Source of the DNA: CAYPHJ01 sp964410485
GTDB lineage: Bacteria > Desulfobacterota > Binatia > UBA9968
Assembly (NCBI GenBank): GCA_964410485.1
Contig: CAYPHJ010000016.1
Coordinates: forward strand, 1 to 58,430
Direction of reading: 5' to 3'
DNA: 58,430 nucleotides
A program made the translations under genes and the position numbers. Shown here piece after piece: positions 40,079 to 49,436 of this stretch. The notes beneath the pieces are model-generated. The model did no database searches. It had not been told where the DNA came from and saw nothing but the letters and a program-made list of their open reading frames with translations. Position 1 is the first letter of the stretch. Each line of letters starts with the position of its first letter.

Positions 40079-42523
40079 TCATCGTCGAGGAGGCTGTACC
40101 CGGACGGCGAGTCTCTTGCCCAAGGTCACGAATCGCTCGATCCACGATCGCGCCGGCTCACCGCCGCGCAGCATTTTTTCGTGCATCTGCGGGTAGACGG
40201 TTTTCAGTAGACGATAATACGCGTTTTGCACTTTCCACAGGTCCACGCCAAACGGCAAACTCTGGAGCAGACTTGCCGCATTATCCAACTGCTGCAGCGA
40301 GGACTGAGATAGGGGATTCTCCACGAGCCGCTCCATCAATCGTTGCAGGCTATGGCGGTAGGCGAATTCCAGAGTCGCCGTGTCCAACCCGACACCTTCA
40401 TTGTAGGCCGCTTCGAATAGAGCCTTGACGCGTTCGGTATCGATTTCGTCTTGCTCCAAGGCCCGGCGGAGATAGCCGTTCAGCACCAGTTCCGCCGCAG
40501 TTTGAAGCGCTTTCGGCAACGGAATGTTCAGGCTCGTGAGAAAGCGCATCATGGGCGCCCGATGCTCGTAAATCTGGCGGTAAAGCATTTCTGCTTCGCC
40601 CAGGGTTGAAGCCAGAATGACATCGAGGACCTTGCGCTGTTCATCGCGAAAGAGGGATCTCACAGAATACGTCGAGTTGCCAAAATGACGGTCCATAATG
40701 CGGATCACCTGGGCAAAATCAGCACGCGTGAAGGGTTCGGTCACCTCCCTGGTGAGAGCTTCGTATTGCTCGTTACCGAGAAACTTGCGCACGCCACCGT
40801 TAACATTGTGGTCTCCCATGTGGAGCGCACAGAAGCTAAGAACCGTCGCCTCCCGTGTAATGTCCGACGTGAGCTTGACGCGCCCCACTGCAATGCTGGC
40901 GCTGCCCGCTTCGATGCGCTGGTAGTCCTCGCGTTCGGCCGTGAAGCAGTAGATTCGGGTTTGTTCCGAGTAGGTTTCAAACAACGAACTTACCGCGTAG
41001 TGGGCACCGACCCGTTCCCAATCTACCCTGGCCGGTCGGACAAATGTCTCGTAAATGCGCCGGCCATCCCCGTGCTCACGGAGGTTGCTTTTGGCCGCCG
41101 CAAACCGCTCTACAAACTGCTCCTCCAGAGAGTCGCCAAAGATGTCCTGGGCGAGTTGTACGGCGCGTCCGGCAAATTGAATGACCTGCACGGTCTCAAT
41201 GCCGGAAAGCTCGTCGAAAAACCAGCCGCAGCTGGTGTACATCAGCATCGCGTGACGTTGAAGCTCGAGCAGCCGGAGTGCTGTGAGTTGCGCCGGCTCG
41301 TCAAGTGGCCGCGCCCCATGGCGCGTAAAAAAACGCCCGATATTTGCCACTGACCGGTCGTGGATGACGTCGATATATGCGTTGCGGGCCTCCCATGGTT
41401 CCTTAAAAAATTCGCGACCTTTGTCTTCGAAAGGAGAAGCCACTTCGTCGCGCAGCCAGTCCATTGCGTTGCGCAACGGCGTGCGCCACTGTTGGTTCCA
41501 GTCCGGGTGGCCGCCGGAATTGCATCCGCAGTTACTCCACCACCGATCGATGCCATGGAAACAGCTCCAGGATGTCTTCTCAATGATTTCCACTTCATAG
41601 ACGGGCGGATGCCGCTCGAGATATTCGCCGTAATTGGTCAGCCGCGCAAGCCGGTTGGATTTGATGTAGTTCAAAGCATAGGCGAGTGCCATATCACCAA
41701 AGCGATGATGGTGACCATAGCTCTCGCCGTCCGTGGCGATATGAACGAGTTGGTTCCAGTCGCGTTGGTCGGAAAAAGCTCCGACGAGGCGGTTGGCCAA
41801 ATGCTCGCCGCGGGACAATAGCCCTTCAAAGGCGACAGCGCGGGAGACCGGTCCGTCGTAGAAGAACAGCGCGATCTTTCGACCGGAAGGCAGTCTCTGC
41901 TCGTAGGCCTGCGTCGGATCGATGCGGCCGCCGCTCACGTCCCGCCAGACACGCGCGCCGATACGCCGCACACGCTTTGCCTGATGCGGCGCCAGAATTG
42001 TGAAGCGAATCTGGAGCTGCGCCAAAATTTCCAGAGTTTCCAAATCCACAGCGGTTTCGGGCAGCCACATGCCTTCTGGTGCGCGCTGGAAACGGCGTTC
42101 GAAGTCACGAATGCCCCACAGAATCTGAGTATAGCGATCGCGCTTGTTGGCCAATGGCAGAATCACATGGTTGTAGGCCTGGGCAATGGCGGAACCGTGG
42201 CCGGAAAAATTTCTGCGGCTCTCCACATCGGCGTCGAGTATGGCCCTGTACACGTCGGTAGCATTTTGCTCCATCCATGTGAAAAGGGTAGGGCCAAAAT
42301 TAAAGCTGATCTGAGAGTAGTTGTTGACCAGCTCGACAATTTGGTTTTCCGCATCGAGGATGCGCGATACCGAGTTAGGGGCATAACATTCGGCGGTGAT
42401 GCGCTCGTTCCAATCGTGATACGGATAGGCAGAATCCTGGAGCTCGATGGCTTCGAGCCAGGGGTTTTCGCGCGGCGGTTGGTAAAAGTGCCCGTGAATG
42501 CAGATATAACGTTCCATAGGCAT
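40079..42523 (-). CDS. GH57-family DUF3536 glycoside hydrolase-like protein
   Basis: 814 residues. The N-terminal GH57 barrel shows YICIHGHFYQPPRENPWLE, SFNFGPTLFTWME, GMWLPETAVD with the candidate nucleophile E156, and HIATDGESYGHHHRFGD with candidate acid D265. The C-terminal half (about 330-800, with GCNSGGHPDWNQQWR and a helical MHEKMLRGGEPARSWIERF end) is DUF3536. Such enzymes act on alpha-glucans but the exact reaction is not established. The start is 5 nt after the treZ stop, with no ribosome site, so coupled translation is likely. Confidence 0.88.
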   Translation of the reverse strand: MPMERYICIHGHFYQPPRENPWLEAIELQDSAYPYHDWNERITAECYAPNSVSRILDAENQIVELVNNYSQISFNFGPTLFTWMEQNATDVYRAILDADVESRRNFSGHGSAIAQAYNHVILPLANKRDRYTQILWGIRDFERRFQRAPEGMWLPETAVDLETLEILAQLQIRFTILAPHQAKRVRRIGARVWRDVSGGRIDPTQAYEQRLPSGRKIALFFYDGPVSRAVAFEGLLSRGEHLANRLVGAFSDQRDWNQLVHIATDGESYGHHHRFGDMALAYALNYIKSNRLARLTNYGEYLERHPPVYEVEIIEKTSWSCFHGIDRWWSNCGCNSGGHPDWNQQWRTPLRNAMDWLRDEVASPFEDKGREFFKEPWEARNAYIDVIHDRSVANIGRFFTRHGARPLDEPAQLTALRLLELQRHAMLMYTSCGWFFDELSGIETVQVIQFAGRAVQLAQDIFGDSLEEQFVERFAAAKSNLREHGDGRRIYETFVRPARVDWERVGAHYAVSSLFETYSEQTRIYCFTAEREDYQRIEAGSASIAVGRVKLTSDITREATVLSFCALHMGDHNVNGGVRKFLGNEQYEALTREVTEPFTRADFAQVIRIMDRHFGNSTYSVRSLFRDEQRKVLDVILASTLGEAEMLYRQIYEHRAPMMRFLTSLNIPLPKALQTAAELVLNGYLRRALEQDEIDTERVKALFEAAYNEGVGLDTATLEFAYRHSLQRLMERLVENPLSQSSLQQLDNAASLLQSLPFGVDLWKVQNAYYRLLKTVYPQMHEKMLRGGEPARSWIERFVTLGKRLAVRVQPPRR

Positions 42524-42528
42524 AAGTT

Positions 42529-44367
42529 TTAGCGGTGCGAAGGCTCATTGACGAATACAGCCAGAGATCGGCCTGGCAAACTCAGATTCACAATCTCCTG
42601 CGCGTCGAGCTTTTCAGGCAGTGTACACCCACTACCTTGCCATCGATTGTCGGCAGAGTCGAGAATTTTCGTCCATCGACCCCGCAGACCCGGAGCTGTA
42701 ACTTCTGACTGAACCTCACTGAAATTAAAGATCGTAAATGCCTCTTCTGGTCCGGCCCAGCGCCGGAGCGCCAGTACGCGCTGAGGCTCAAATCCTTGAA
42801 CCTCGTAGCCGTCTTTGCTGAGGCGAGCCAGTGGCGCCAGTTCCCGACGTAAGCGGATCAGACGATTGTAGAATTCCCAGAGAACCCGGAATGATCCTTC
42901 CCGCCGCAGCTGGTGGTTCAACTTTGCTCGCAGGAAGGTGTTCTCGTCTTGGGGGTCCGGCGGCGCAGTGTCCCAGCCGAAAGACGCAAACTCCTCACGC
43001 CGCCCGTTGCGCACCGCTTCAACGAGATCCGGGTCGGTGTGACTGATGAAATATTGAAACGGTGCTGGCTCACCGTACTCTTCGCCCATAAAGAGCAACG
43101 GGATAAAAGGCGACAGTAGAACCGCGCCTGCCGCGAGTTTCAAGCTGTCGAACGAAACCAACTGCGTTAGCCGTTCGCCCAGCATGCGGTTTCCCACTTG
43201 ATCGTGGTTTTGTGCGAACACCACCAACCGCTCGGCCGGAAGCGCTTGTGTCGAGCTGCCGTGACGCCGCCGCCGGTACCTTGAGTATTCGCCTGAATAT
43301 ACAAAACCCTCGCGGTAGGCTTTAATAAGCTGCCGGAACTCGCCATAGTCTTCGTAGTATCCGTTTGCTTCCCCCGTGAGAACCGTCCGGAGCGCGTGAT
43401 GGAAATCGTCGTTCCATTGGGCATCGAGACCGTAGCCGCCCAATTCGCGCGAGCGGATAAGCCGAGCGTCGTTGGCCGCGCTTTCCGGGAAGAGAAACAC
43501 CCGCCGGTTGAGCTTCAGCGCGTGTTGGTGGACACTGTCGGCGAGTTCTTCCAGAAAAGTGTAAGGCGAGTGATCCAGGATGGCGTGAACGGCGTCCAGT
43601 CGTAGCCCATCAAAATGAAACTCCTCGATCCAGTACAGAGCATTGTCGATGAAGAAGCGCCGCACGGGATCGCTTTCGGGCCCATCAAAGTTCAACGCGG
43701 CACCCCACGGGGTCTTATAACGCTCGGTAAAATAAGGCGCAAAGTCGCTCAGATAGTTCCCTTCAGGGCCGAAATGATTGTATACCACATCAAGCACGAC
43801 GGCTAATTGTTGTTGATGACATGCGTTGACGAACTTCTTCAACGCCTGCGGGCCGCCATAGGAATGCTGCACGGCAAAAGGATAAACACCGTCATATCCC
43901 CAATTGCGATCTCCAGGGAATTGCGCCAGCGGCATCAGTTCAACGGCCGTCACCCCAAGTTCTTTGAGTTCGACAAGGTGCGGGATGATGGCCTGCAAGG
44001 TGCCATCGGCCGTAAAAGTCCCGACGTGGAGCTCGTAAGTGATGTAGTCCTGTAGCGGCAGTCCAAACCAGCATTGGTCCTGCCAATCGAACGATGTGTC
44101 TATCACCTCCGACGGACCGTGCACGCCGTTGGGTTGGCAGCGCGACGCGGGATCGGGCCGCTCTTTATTTCGGTCGAGGCGAAAGAGGTATCGAGCGCCG
44201 GGAGTCACATCATCAACATAGGCTTGAAAATAGCCATTTCCGCCATTCTGCAGCGGAACGAGTCGCTCCTGGTGATTCAGCAACCGGAGCTCAATCATGG
44301 AGGCGTTCGGCGCCCAGACGCAAAAAAAACAACGATTGTCGCCGAGATAATTTGCCCCTATCTTCAT
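42529..44367 (-). CDS. treZ: Malto-oligosyltrehalose trehalohydrolase
   Basis: 612 residues from ATG 44367, chosen because GGAG-TAGGAAA lies just upstream. N-terminal beta-sandwich (CFFCVWAPNASMIELRLL), then the GH13 barrel: VTAVELMPLAQFPGDRNWGYDGVYPFAVQHSYGG, VVLDVVYNHFGPEGNYL, nucleophile D258 in DGLRLDAVHAI, general acid E295 in FLFPESAANDARL, NHDQVGNR and FMGEEYGEPAPFQYF. TreZ frees trehalose from malto-oligosyl-trehalose made by TreY. No treY is seen in the window, so the partner must be elsewhere or the enzyme has another role. It is downstream of glgC on the same strand, separated by a repeat-rich gap. Confidence 0.93.
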   Translation of the reverse strand: MKIGANYLGDNRCFFCVWAPNASMIELRLLNHQERLVPLQNGGNGYFQAYVDDVTPGARYLFRLDRNKERPDPASRCQPNGVHGPSEVIDTSFDWQDQCWFGLPLQDYITYELHVGTFTADGTLQAIIPHLVELKELGVTAVELMPLAQFPGDRNWGYDGVYPFAVQHSYGGPQALKKFVNACHQQQLAVVLDVVYNHFGPEGNYLSDFAPYFTERYKTPWGAALNFDGPESDPVRRFFIDNALYWIEEFHFDGLRLDAVHAILDHSPYTFLEELADSVHQHALKLNRRVFLFPESAANDARLIRSRELGGYGLDAQWNDDFHHALRTVLTGEANGYYEDYGEFRQLIKAYREGFVYSGEYSRYRRRRHGSSTQALPAERLVVFAQNHDQVGNRMLGERLTQLVSFDSLKLAAGAVLLSPFIPLLFMGEEYGEPAPFQYFISHTDPDLVEAVRNGRREEFASFGWDTAPPDPQDENTFLRAKLNHQLRREGSFRVLWEFYNRLIRLRRELAPLARLSKDGYEVQGFEPQRVLALRRWAGPEEAFTIFNFSEVQSEVTAPGLRGRWTKILDSADNRWQGSGCTLPEKLDAQEIVNLSLPGRSLAVFVNEPSHR

Positions 44368-44396
44368 TTTCCTACTCCGAGCATAAGGGCTGAATT

Positions 44397-44425
44397 TCTG
44401 TTCCAATCGTTCAAATCGTTCCAGC
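44397..44425. repeat. GTTCCAATCGTTCAAATCGT-type repeat
   Basis: TTCCAATCGTTCAAATCGTT then CCAGCCG, just upstream of the treZ ribosome site. It is part of the recurring GTTCnAA family. Confidence 0.55.
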
Positions 44426-44508
44426 CGTGCCGATCGGGTGAAGTGCTTGAGCCCTTGTTAACGGTCTTCGGTCCCACGTCCCACGGTCAAGTCTGTTTAT
44501 TGGTGTTT

Positions 44509-44591
44509 GTCATCCTGAGGCAAACCGAAGGATCTGCTTTTTGTCCGGATAGGAAAAAGCAGATTCCTCGTCGCAGGCTCCCCGGAATGAC
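44509..44591. repeat. Dispersed GTCATCCTGAGG...GGAATGAC hairpin element
   Basis: The ends GTCATCCTGAGG and CCGGAATGAC and the inner perfect 11-bp stem ATCTGCTTTTT (44532-44542) with AAAAAGCAGAT (44554-44564) match a well-known dispersed type (GTCATTCTGAGCg..AGATTCCTCGC..GGAATGAC). It lies between the glgC stop and treZ and may act as a terminator or processing site. Confidence 0.75.
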
Positions 44592-44660
44592 TAAGCGTAT
44601 TGCGCTCAGCGCTTCGCGCTCCGCTCTCCCGCCCGGGCCGTCGGCGCGCAAAGCGAGCCT

Positions 44661-45908
44661 TTATGGCGTCCCCAGAATCCAGCTCGTCCTGCGCGCGCCA
44701 CGCGGAACTACCACGATACCCGTATCCGAAACAAAGTACCGTTCCCGGTCTCTTGCTAGATCATAACCGATGGCCGTGCCCGCGGGAATGACGTTGGATT
44801 TATCAATGATGCAGCGACGGATTTTGCAGCCGCGGTCGATTTCACTCCAATCCATGATTACCGAATCTTCAATCTGACTGTAACTGTGAATTCTGACATT
44901 GCGCCCGACGACACAATTGCGCACTACGCTGCCGCTAATGATCGTTCCCTGCGTAACGATAGAGTTGAGCGCCATGCCTTGACGGTCATGCCAGTCAAAG
45001 ACAAATTTTGCAGGGGGATCGCCAAAATCAGTGGTTCTAAGCGGCCAACTCCGGTTGTAGAGATTGAAAGAGGGGTCGATCGAGCAGAGGTCCATATTGG
45101 CTTCGTAGTATGCCTCGATGGTGCCAAGATCGCGCCAGTAACTCGGCTCTTCTCCCTTTTGCGTCGAGGGCACCCGATTGCGACGGAAATCGTAGGCAAA
45201 GACTCTCTTGCTGCCGAGCAATGCGGGTAATATGTCGTAGCCAAAATCATGCCGGCTGCGGGAATTAGCGGCGTCTTCGCGCAAGGCGCCGAGCAACACC
45301 TCCGAACTAAATAAATAATTTCCCATAGAGATCAGCGCCGCCGCGGGTTCGCCGGGAATCGCCCTGGGGCGAGCGGGTTTTTCATCAAATCCGACGATCC
45401 GCCAGTCGGAGTCGATCTCTATGACGCCAAACTTCGGGGCGTCTTCGATTTTTACGGGCAACGCGGCGACGGTTACATCGGCGCCGTTTTTTTGATGGGC
45501 GTCGATCATTTGCCGAATGTTCATCCGGTAGATGTGATCCGCGCCAAAGACCGCAACCAGCTTGGGGTTGTGTCGCTCCAGAAGGTAGAGATTTTGATAC
45601 ACCGAGTCCGCAGTACCTTGGTACCAATCTTGTCCCATGCGCATTTGAGCGGGCACAGGCGTAATGAAATGGTCGCCGAGAAAGTCGGTGGTGCGCCACC
45701 CCTTTTCAAGATGCTGCAACAGGGACTGGGCCCTGAACTGTGTAAGTACATAGATGGACAGAATACCCGAGTTGACGAAATTGGAGAGGACAAAGTCGAT
45801 AATTCTGTACCTGCCGCCGAACGGTACTGCGGGTTTGGCCCGATGCTCTGTCAACGGATGAAGCCTTTCCCCTCTACCGCCTGCCAGAACGATACCCAGG
45901 ATGTACAT
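44661..45908 (-). CDS. glgC: Glucose-1-phosphate adenylyltransferase (ADP-glucose pyrophosphorylase)
   Basis: 415 residues from ATG 45908; the reading frame continues 58 codons upstream into glgA with no homology. It starts YILGIVLAGGRGERLHPLTEHRAKPAVPFGG (nucleotide-binding loop), then WYQGTADSVYQNL, FGADHIYRMN, FGVIEID and FDEKP. The C-terminal half is a left-handed beta-helix with an IISGSVVRNCVVGRNVRI pattern. It makes ADP-glucose from ATP and glucose-1-phosphate, the committed step of classical glycogen synthesis. It lies 74 nt after glgA in the same transcript. Confidence 0.96.
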   Translation of the reverse strand: MYILGIVLAGGRGERLHPLTEHRAKPAVPFGGRYRIIDFVLSNFVNSGILSIYVLTQFRAQSLLQHLEKGWRTTDFLGDHFITPVPAQMRMGQDWYQGTADSVYQNLYLLERHNPKLVAVFGADHIYRMNIRQMIDAHQKNGADVTVAALPVKIEDAPKFGVIEIDSDWRIVGFDEKPARPRAIPGEPAAALISMGNYLFSSEVLLGALREDAANSRSRHDFGYDILPALLGSKRVFAYDFRRNRVPSTQKGEEPSYWRDLGTIEAYYEANMDLCSIDPSFNLYNRSWPLRTTDFGDPPAKFVFDWHDRQGMALNSIVTQGTIISGSVVRNCVVGRNVRIHSYSQIEDSVIMDWSEIDRGCKIRRCIIDKSNVIPAGTAIGYDLARDRERYFVSDTGIVVVPRGARRTSWILGTP

Positions 45909-45934
45909 CGTACCACTTTCGGACTGATGGCTTA

Positions 45935-45975
45935 CCGTTCCAATTGTTCGAGACTTTCCAATCGTTCCAATGAAC
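45935..45975. repeat. GTTCCAATTGTTCGAGAC repeat
   Basis: GTTCCAATTGTTCGAGAC then TTTCCAATCGTTCCAATGAACG fills the gap between glgA and glgC. It is in the GTTCnAA family. Confidence 0.6.
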
Positions 45976-45982
45976 GCAATCT

Positions 45983-47425
45983 CTAGTCGCGCGCTAGCTC
46001 TTCGTACAGCTGACTGTAGACCGCGGCCGAGCGGTCCCACGAAAAATCCTTGCTCATCGCCCGTCGCCGGAGCGCTGTCCATGTTCTTTTTTCTTGAAAC
46101 GCGTCCAACGCGCGCCTGATTGCACCAAGCAGGGCTTGCGGCTCGTATTTATCGAACACAAACCCGGTGCCGGCGCCGGCGTCTCGATCATAATCTTCAA
46201 CGCTGTCTTTGAGGCCCCCGACGGCGCGTACGATGGGAATGGTTCCGTATTTCAGGCTAAACATCTGGTTTAAGCCGCAAGGTTCGTAGCGCGACGGCAT
46301 GAGAAACATGTCGGCTCCTGCCTCGATTCGGTGAGCCAAGACTTCATCGAAACCGATCCGCACGGCGAGTTTATCGTGATAACGGCCGGCAGCAGTGATG
46401 AAAAAATCTTCGTAGCGGCTTTCCCCTGTGCCCAGAACAACCATCTGCAGTTTCAAATCCGTCAGGGCGTCAAAAATTTGTTGGACCAGGTCGAGACCCT
46501 TCTGCGAAGTCAGGCGGGAGATCATGCCGATAAGCGGCGTTGCTGGCCGTGCCGGCAAACTCACGGCTCGCTGCAAGCTGAGTTTACAAGCGCGTTTTGC
46601 AGCCAACCGGTTGGCGCCGTAGCGTTCCGCAATGTGAGGATCGGTTTCCGGGTTCCACAGGGTATAATCGACTCCGTTTAAGATTCCGACCAGGTCTTGG
46701 GCGCGCTGCTGAAGCACGCCTTCGAGGCCAAAGCCTTGCTCCGAGCTGAGAATCTCACGGGCATAGGTAGGGCTGACGGTCGTGATCTTATCGGCAAAGA
46801 CCAGACCGCCTTTCAGAAGATTGATGCGGCCGTAAAATTCCAGATAGTCAGTGGTGAAATAGGTGCGGTCCAGTCCCAGCGATGCCCATTCGGCTTCATC
46901 GAAAATTCCTTGAAACCCCAGGTTGTGAGCCGTTAAAACGGTCTTTGCCGCGGCGATCTCCGGATAGTACGCGCGTTGCGCCCGTAAGAACACGATCGCG
47001 AGCGCCGCCTGCCAATCGTGACAGTGAATGATATCGACGGCCTGTTTGCGCAGCACCTCCAGGGCGACTCGGGAAAAGAAAGTAAACCGCTCAGCGTTGT
47101 CCGGGTAATCCCTCTCGGCGCTGCCATACAAGGACTCCCTGTTAAAGTATTGATCGGCGCGGATCAGATAGACCGATATATTTTCGCCAAGTGTGCCGCG
47201 CAGTACGGTTGCCGATTCCAGGCGATCGGCTACAGGTACGTTTGGCGAGATGCCGGTCTCGTCTAAAGAGAAGTCTGCCTCCAGAGTCGAACGATGAGCC
47301 GGCGTGATCAATGACAAGCTATGCCCGCGCCTTTCAAGAGCCATGGAAAGCGTTTGAACCACATCGGCCAGCCCCCCGGTTTTTGCAAATGGGGCGATCT
47401 CCGACGATATCATGGCAATGTGCAT
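45983..47425 (-). CDS. glgA: Glycogen synthase (ADP-glucose)
   Basis: 480 residues from ATG 47425. The preceding TTG in the same frame comes from a TTGAAC repeat and is not believed. GT5 marks: SSEIAPFAKTGGLADVV (K15 contacts ADP-glucose), ITPAHRS, DIIHCHDWQAAL, LTAHNLGFQGIF, GILNGVDYTLWNPETD, ISRLTSQKGLDL and the acceptor-site MPSRYEPCGLNQM with GGLKDSVEDY. It extends alpha-1,4-glucan from ADP-glucose. glgB ends 97 nt upstream and glgC follows. Confidence 0.96.
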   Translation of the reverse strand: MHIAMISSEIAPFAKTGGLADVVQTLSMALERRGHSLSLITPAHRSTLEADFSLDETGISPNVPVADRLESATVLRGTLGENISVYLIRADQYFNRESLYGSAERDYPDNAERFTFFSRVALEVLRKQAVDIIHCHDWQAALAIVFLRAQRAYYPEIAAAKTVLTAHNLGFQGIFDEAEWASLGLDRTYFTTDYLEFYGRINLLKGGLVFADKITTVSPTYAREILSSEQGFGLEGVLQQRAQDLVGILNGVDYTLWNPETDPHIAERYGANRLAAKRACKLSLQRAVSLPARPATPLIGMISRLTSQKGLDLVQQIFDALTDLKLQMVVLGTGESRYEDFFITAAGRYHDKLAVRIGFDEVLAHRIEAGADMFLMPSRYEPCGLNQMFSLKYGTIPIVRAVGGLKDSVEDYDRDAGAGTGFVFDKYEPQALLGAIRRALDAFQEKRTWTALRRRAMSKDFSWDRSAAVYSQLYEELARD

Positions 47426-47432
47426 AAAACTT

Positions 47433-47507
47433 TGGTTCAAGAGTTCAAAGGTTCAAAAGTTCAATGTCCAACCACTCCGCCCCTTGAAAGCTTGAACATT
47501 TGAACCG
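47433..47507. repeat. TTCAAA direct repeats with inverted partner
   Basis: GGTTCAAGAGTTCAAAGGTT (47434-47453) and TTCAATG are mirrored by CTTGAAAGCTTGAACATTTG (47484-47503). It fills the glgB-glgA gap and supplies a false TTG start for glgA. Confidence 0.65.
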
Positions 47508-47522
47508 CGTGTCCGCGCAGTC

Positions 47523-49430
47523 TTAGTCATGCTTGAAAAACAGCGCCGACAGCGGCGGCAGCGTGATCGTCAAAGACCAGTGCCGGCCATGAAGGGAGAC
47601 CGGAGAAGCCTCCACGCCGCCCATGTTTCCCAAATTGCCGCCCCCGTACTCCGCCGCATCGCTGTTCAGGACCTCGCGCCAAAATCCTCCGCTTGGTGCC
47701 CCTATGCGGTAGCTCATCCGTGGCACGGGAGTAAAGTTGCAGATCACCAACACGACGGCTTCAGTCGATCGTCCTTTTCGCAGTAAACTGATGACGCTGC
47801 TATCCGCGTCGTTACAGTCAATCCATTCAAACCCTGCCGGGTCACAATCAGCTTCATGCAGGGCGCGTTCGTCACGATAGAAACGGTTGAGGTCGCGGAT
47901 CCACTTGCGCACGCCGTCGTGCAGCGGGTACTGCAGCAGGTCCCAATCGAGGCTTGCGTCGTGCACCCACTCGCGCCACTGCGCGAACTCCCCCCCCATA
48001 AAGAGTAACTTTTTGCCGGGTTGCGCGTACATATAGCCGAACAGCACCCGCAAGTTGGCAAATCTTTCAGTCTCATTGCCGGGCATTTTACCCAGCAGCG
48101 ATCCTTTGCCGTAGACAACTTCGTCGTGCGATAGAGGAAGGACGAAGTTCTCGTGAAACGCATAAATCATGCGGAATGTGAGCTTGTCGTGATGATAGCG
48201 CCTGTGGATCGGGTCCTTGCTCATGTATTCCAGCGTGTCGTGCATCCACCCCATGTCCCATTTCAAGCCAAAGCCCAGACCTCCGACATAATTCGGCCGC
48301 GACACCATGGGCCAGGCCGTGGATTCCTCCGCGATGATCTGAACATCGGGATGGTTCCTGTAGACCTCCTCGTTCATGCGGCGCAGGAAGGCAATGGCTT
48401 CGAGGTTCTCCCGGCCGCCGTACTTATTTGGGATCCATTCGCCCTCTTTGCGGGCGTAATCGAGATACAGCATGGAAGCTACAGCATCGACGCGCAAACC
48501 GTCGATATGGTAACGATCAAGCCAGAACATCGCGTTGCTAATGAGAAAGCTCTGCACCTCGTTGCGACCGTAATTAAAAATGTAACTGTTCCACTCGGGG
48601 TGATACCCCTGGCGCGGGTCGGCATGTTCGTACAGATGGGTGCCGTCGAAATAGGCGAGCCCGTGTTCGTCGGCAGGAAAGTGGGATGGCACCCAGTCCA
48701 ATATCATGCCGATGCCACGCTGGTGAAGAACATCGATGAGGTACATCAAATCTTGGGGCGTACCGAAATTTCCCGACGGCGCAAAATATCCGGTGATTTG
48801 GTAGCCCCACGAACCGAAGAAGGGGTGATCCATGACGGGCAAAAACTCTACATGGGTGTAGCCCATCTCTTGTAAATAATCGGCTAGCTGCGGCGCCAGC
48901 TCGCGGTATGAGAGCGAGCGATAGCCGGTCTCGGCCGCCCGTCGCCATGAGCCGACATGCATTTCATAAATGGCCATCGGCTTGTCCAGGCCGTTGCGAC
49001 CACGCCGCGTCGCCATCCATTCTTGATCGGTCCACGGGTAGTCCAGATCCCAAACAATAGAAGCAGTCTTCGGAGGGATCTCATTGAAGATGGAGAACGG
49101 GTCCGCTTTGTCGACGCGGTACTGATTGAAGCGTGAAACAACGTGGTACTTATACAGCGTGCCCTTGCCGATGCCGGGAAGAAATCCTTCCCAAATGCCC
49201 GAGTGACCGCGGGGATGCAACAGGCACTCGCCCTTTTTCCAATCATTGAAATCACCGATAACCGATACCTGTTCCGCATCCGGCGCCCACACGGAAAACT
49301 GCGTGCCAGTCGTGTCGCTGTGGCTGATCAGGTGCGATCCGAATTTGTCGTAAAGGCGGAAATGGCTGCCTTCGTTGAACAGATACAGATCGTTATCAGT
49401 GAGCAGAGTCGTGGAATGTTGAGTGCCCAT
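47523..49430 (-). CDS. glgB: 1,4-alpha-glucan branching enzyme
   Basis: 635 residues, the shorter branching-enzyme form with a CBM48 module (about 35-125, FSVWAPDAEQVSVIGDFNDW) before the GH13 barrel. Catalytic elements: D315 in HIDGLRVDAVASMLYLDY, E368 in IIAEESTAWP, and PLSHDEVVYGKGSLLGKMPG for the third acid. It creates alpha-1,6 branches. In the GlgE pathway GlgB acts on the linear chains made by GlgE, and the same enzyme serves GlgA. It begins 6 nt after malQ, so they are in one transcript. Confidence 0.96.
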   Translation of the reverse strand: MGTQHSTTLLTDNDLYLFNEGSHFRLYDKFGSHLISHSDTTGTQFSVWAPDAEQVSVIGDFNDWKKGECLLHPRGHSGIWEGFLPGIGKGTLYKYHVVSRFNQYRVDKADPFSIFNEIPPKTASIVWDLDYPWTDQEWMATRRGRNGLDKPMAIYEMHVGSWRRAAETGYRSLSYRELAPQLADYLQEMGYTHVEFLPVMDHPFFGSWGYQITGYFAPSGNFGTPQDLMYLIDVLHQRGIGMILDWVPSHFPADEHGLAYFDGTHLYEHADPRQGYHPEWNSYIFNYGRNEVQSFLISNAMFWLDRYHIDGLRVDAVASMLYLDYARKEGEWIPNKYGGRENLEAIAFLRRMNEEVYRNHPDVQIIAEESTAWPMVSRPNYVGGLGFGLKWDMGWMHDTLEYMSKDPIHRRYHHDKLTFRMIYAFHENFVLPLSHDEVVYGKGSLLGKMPGNETERFANLRVLFGYMYAQPGKKLLFMGGEFAQWREWVHDASLDWDLLQYPLHDGVRKWIRDLNRFYRDERALHEADCDPAGFEWIDCNDADSSVISLLRKGRSTEAVVLVICNFTPVPRMSYRIGAPSGGFWREVLNSDAAEYGGGNLGNMGGVEASPVSLHGRHWSLTITLPPLSALFFKHD

Positions 49431-49436
49431 GGGTGG

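Noticed and set aside
45909..46082. 58-codon N-terminal extension of glgC
   Set aside because: It lies within glgA and the spacer repeat and has no homology; glgC proteins start at MYILGIVLAGG-type sequence.
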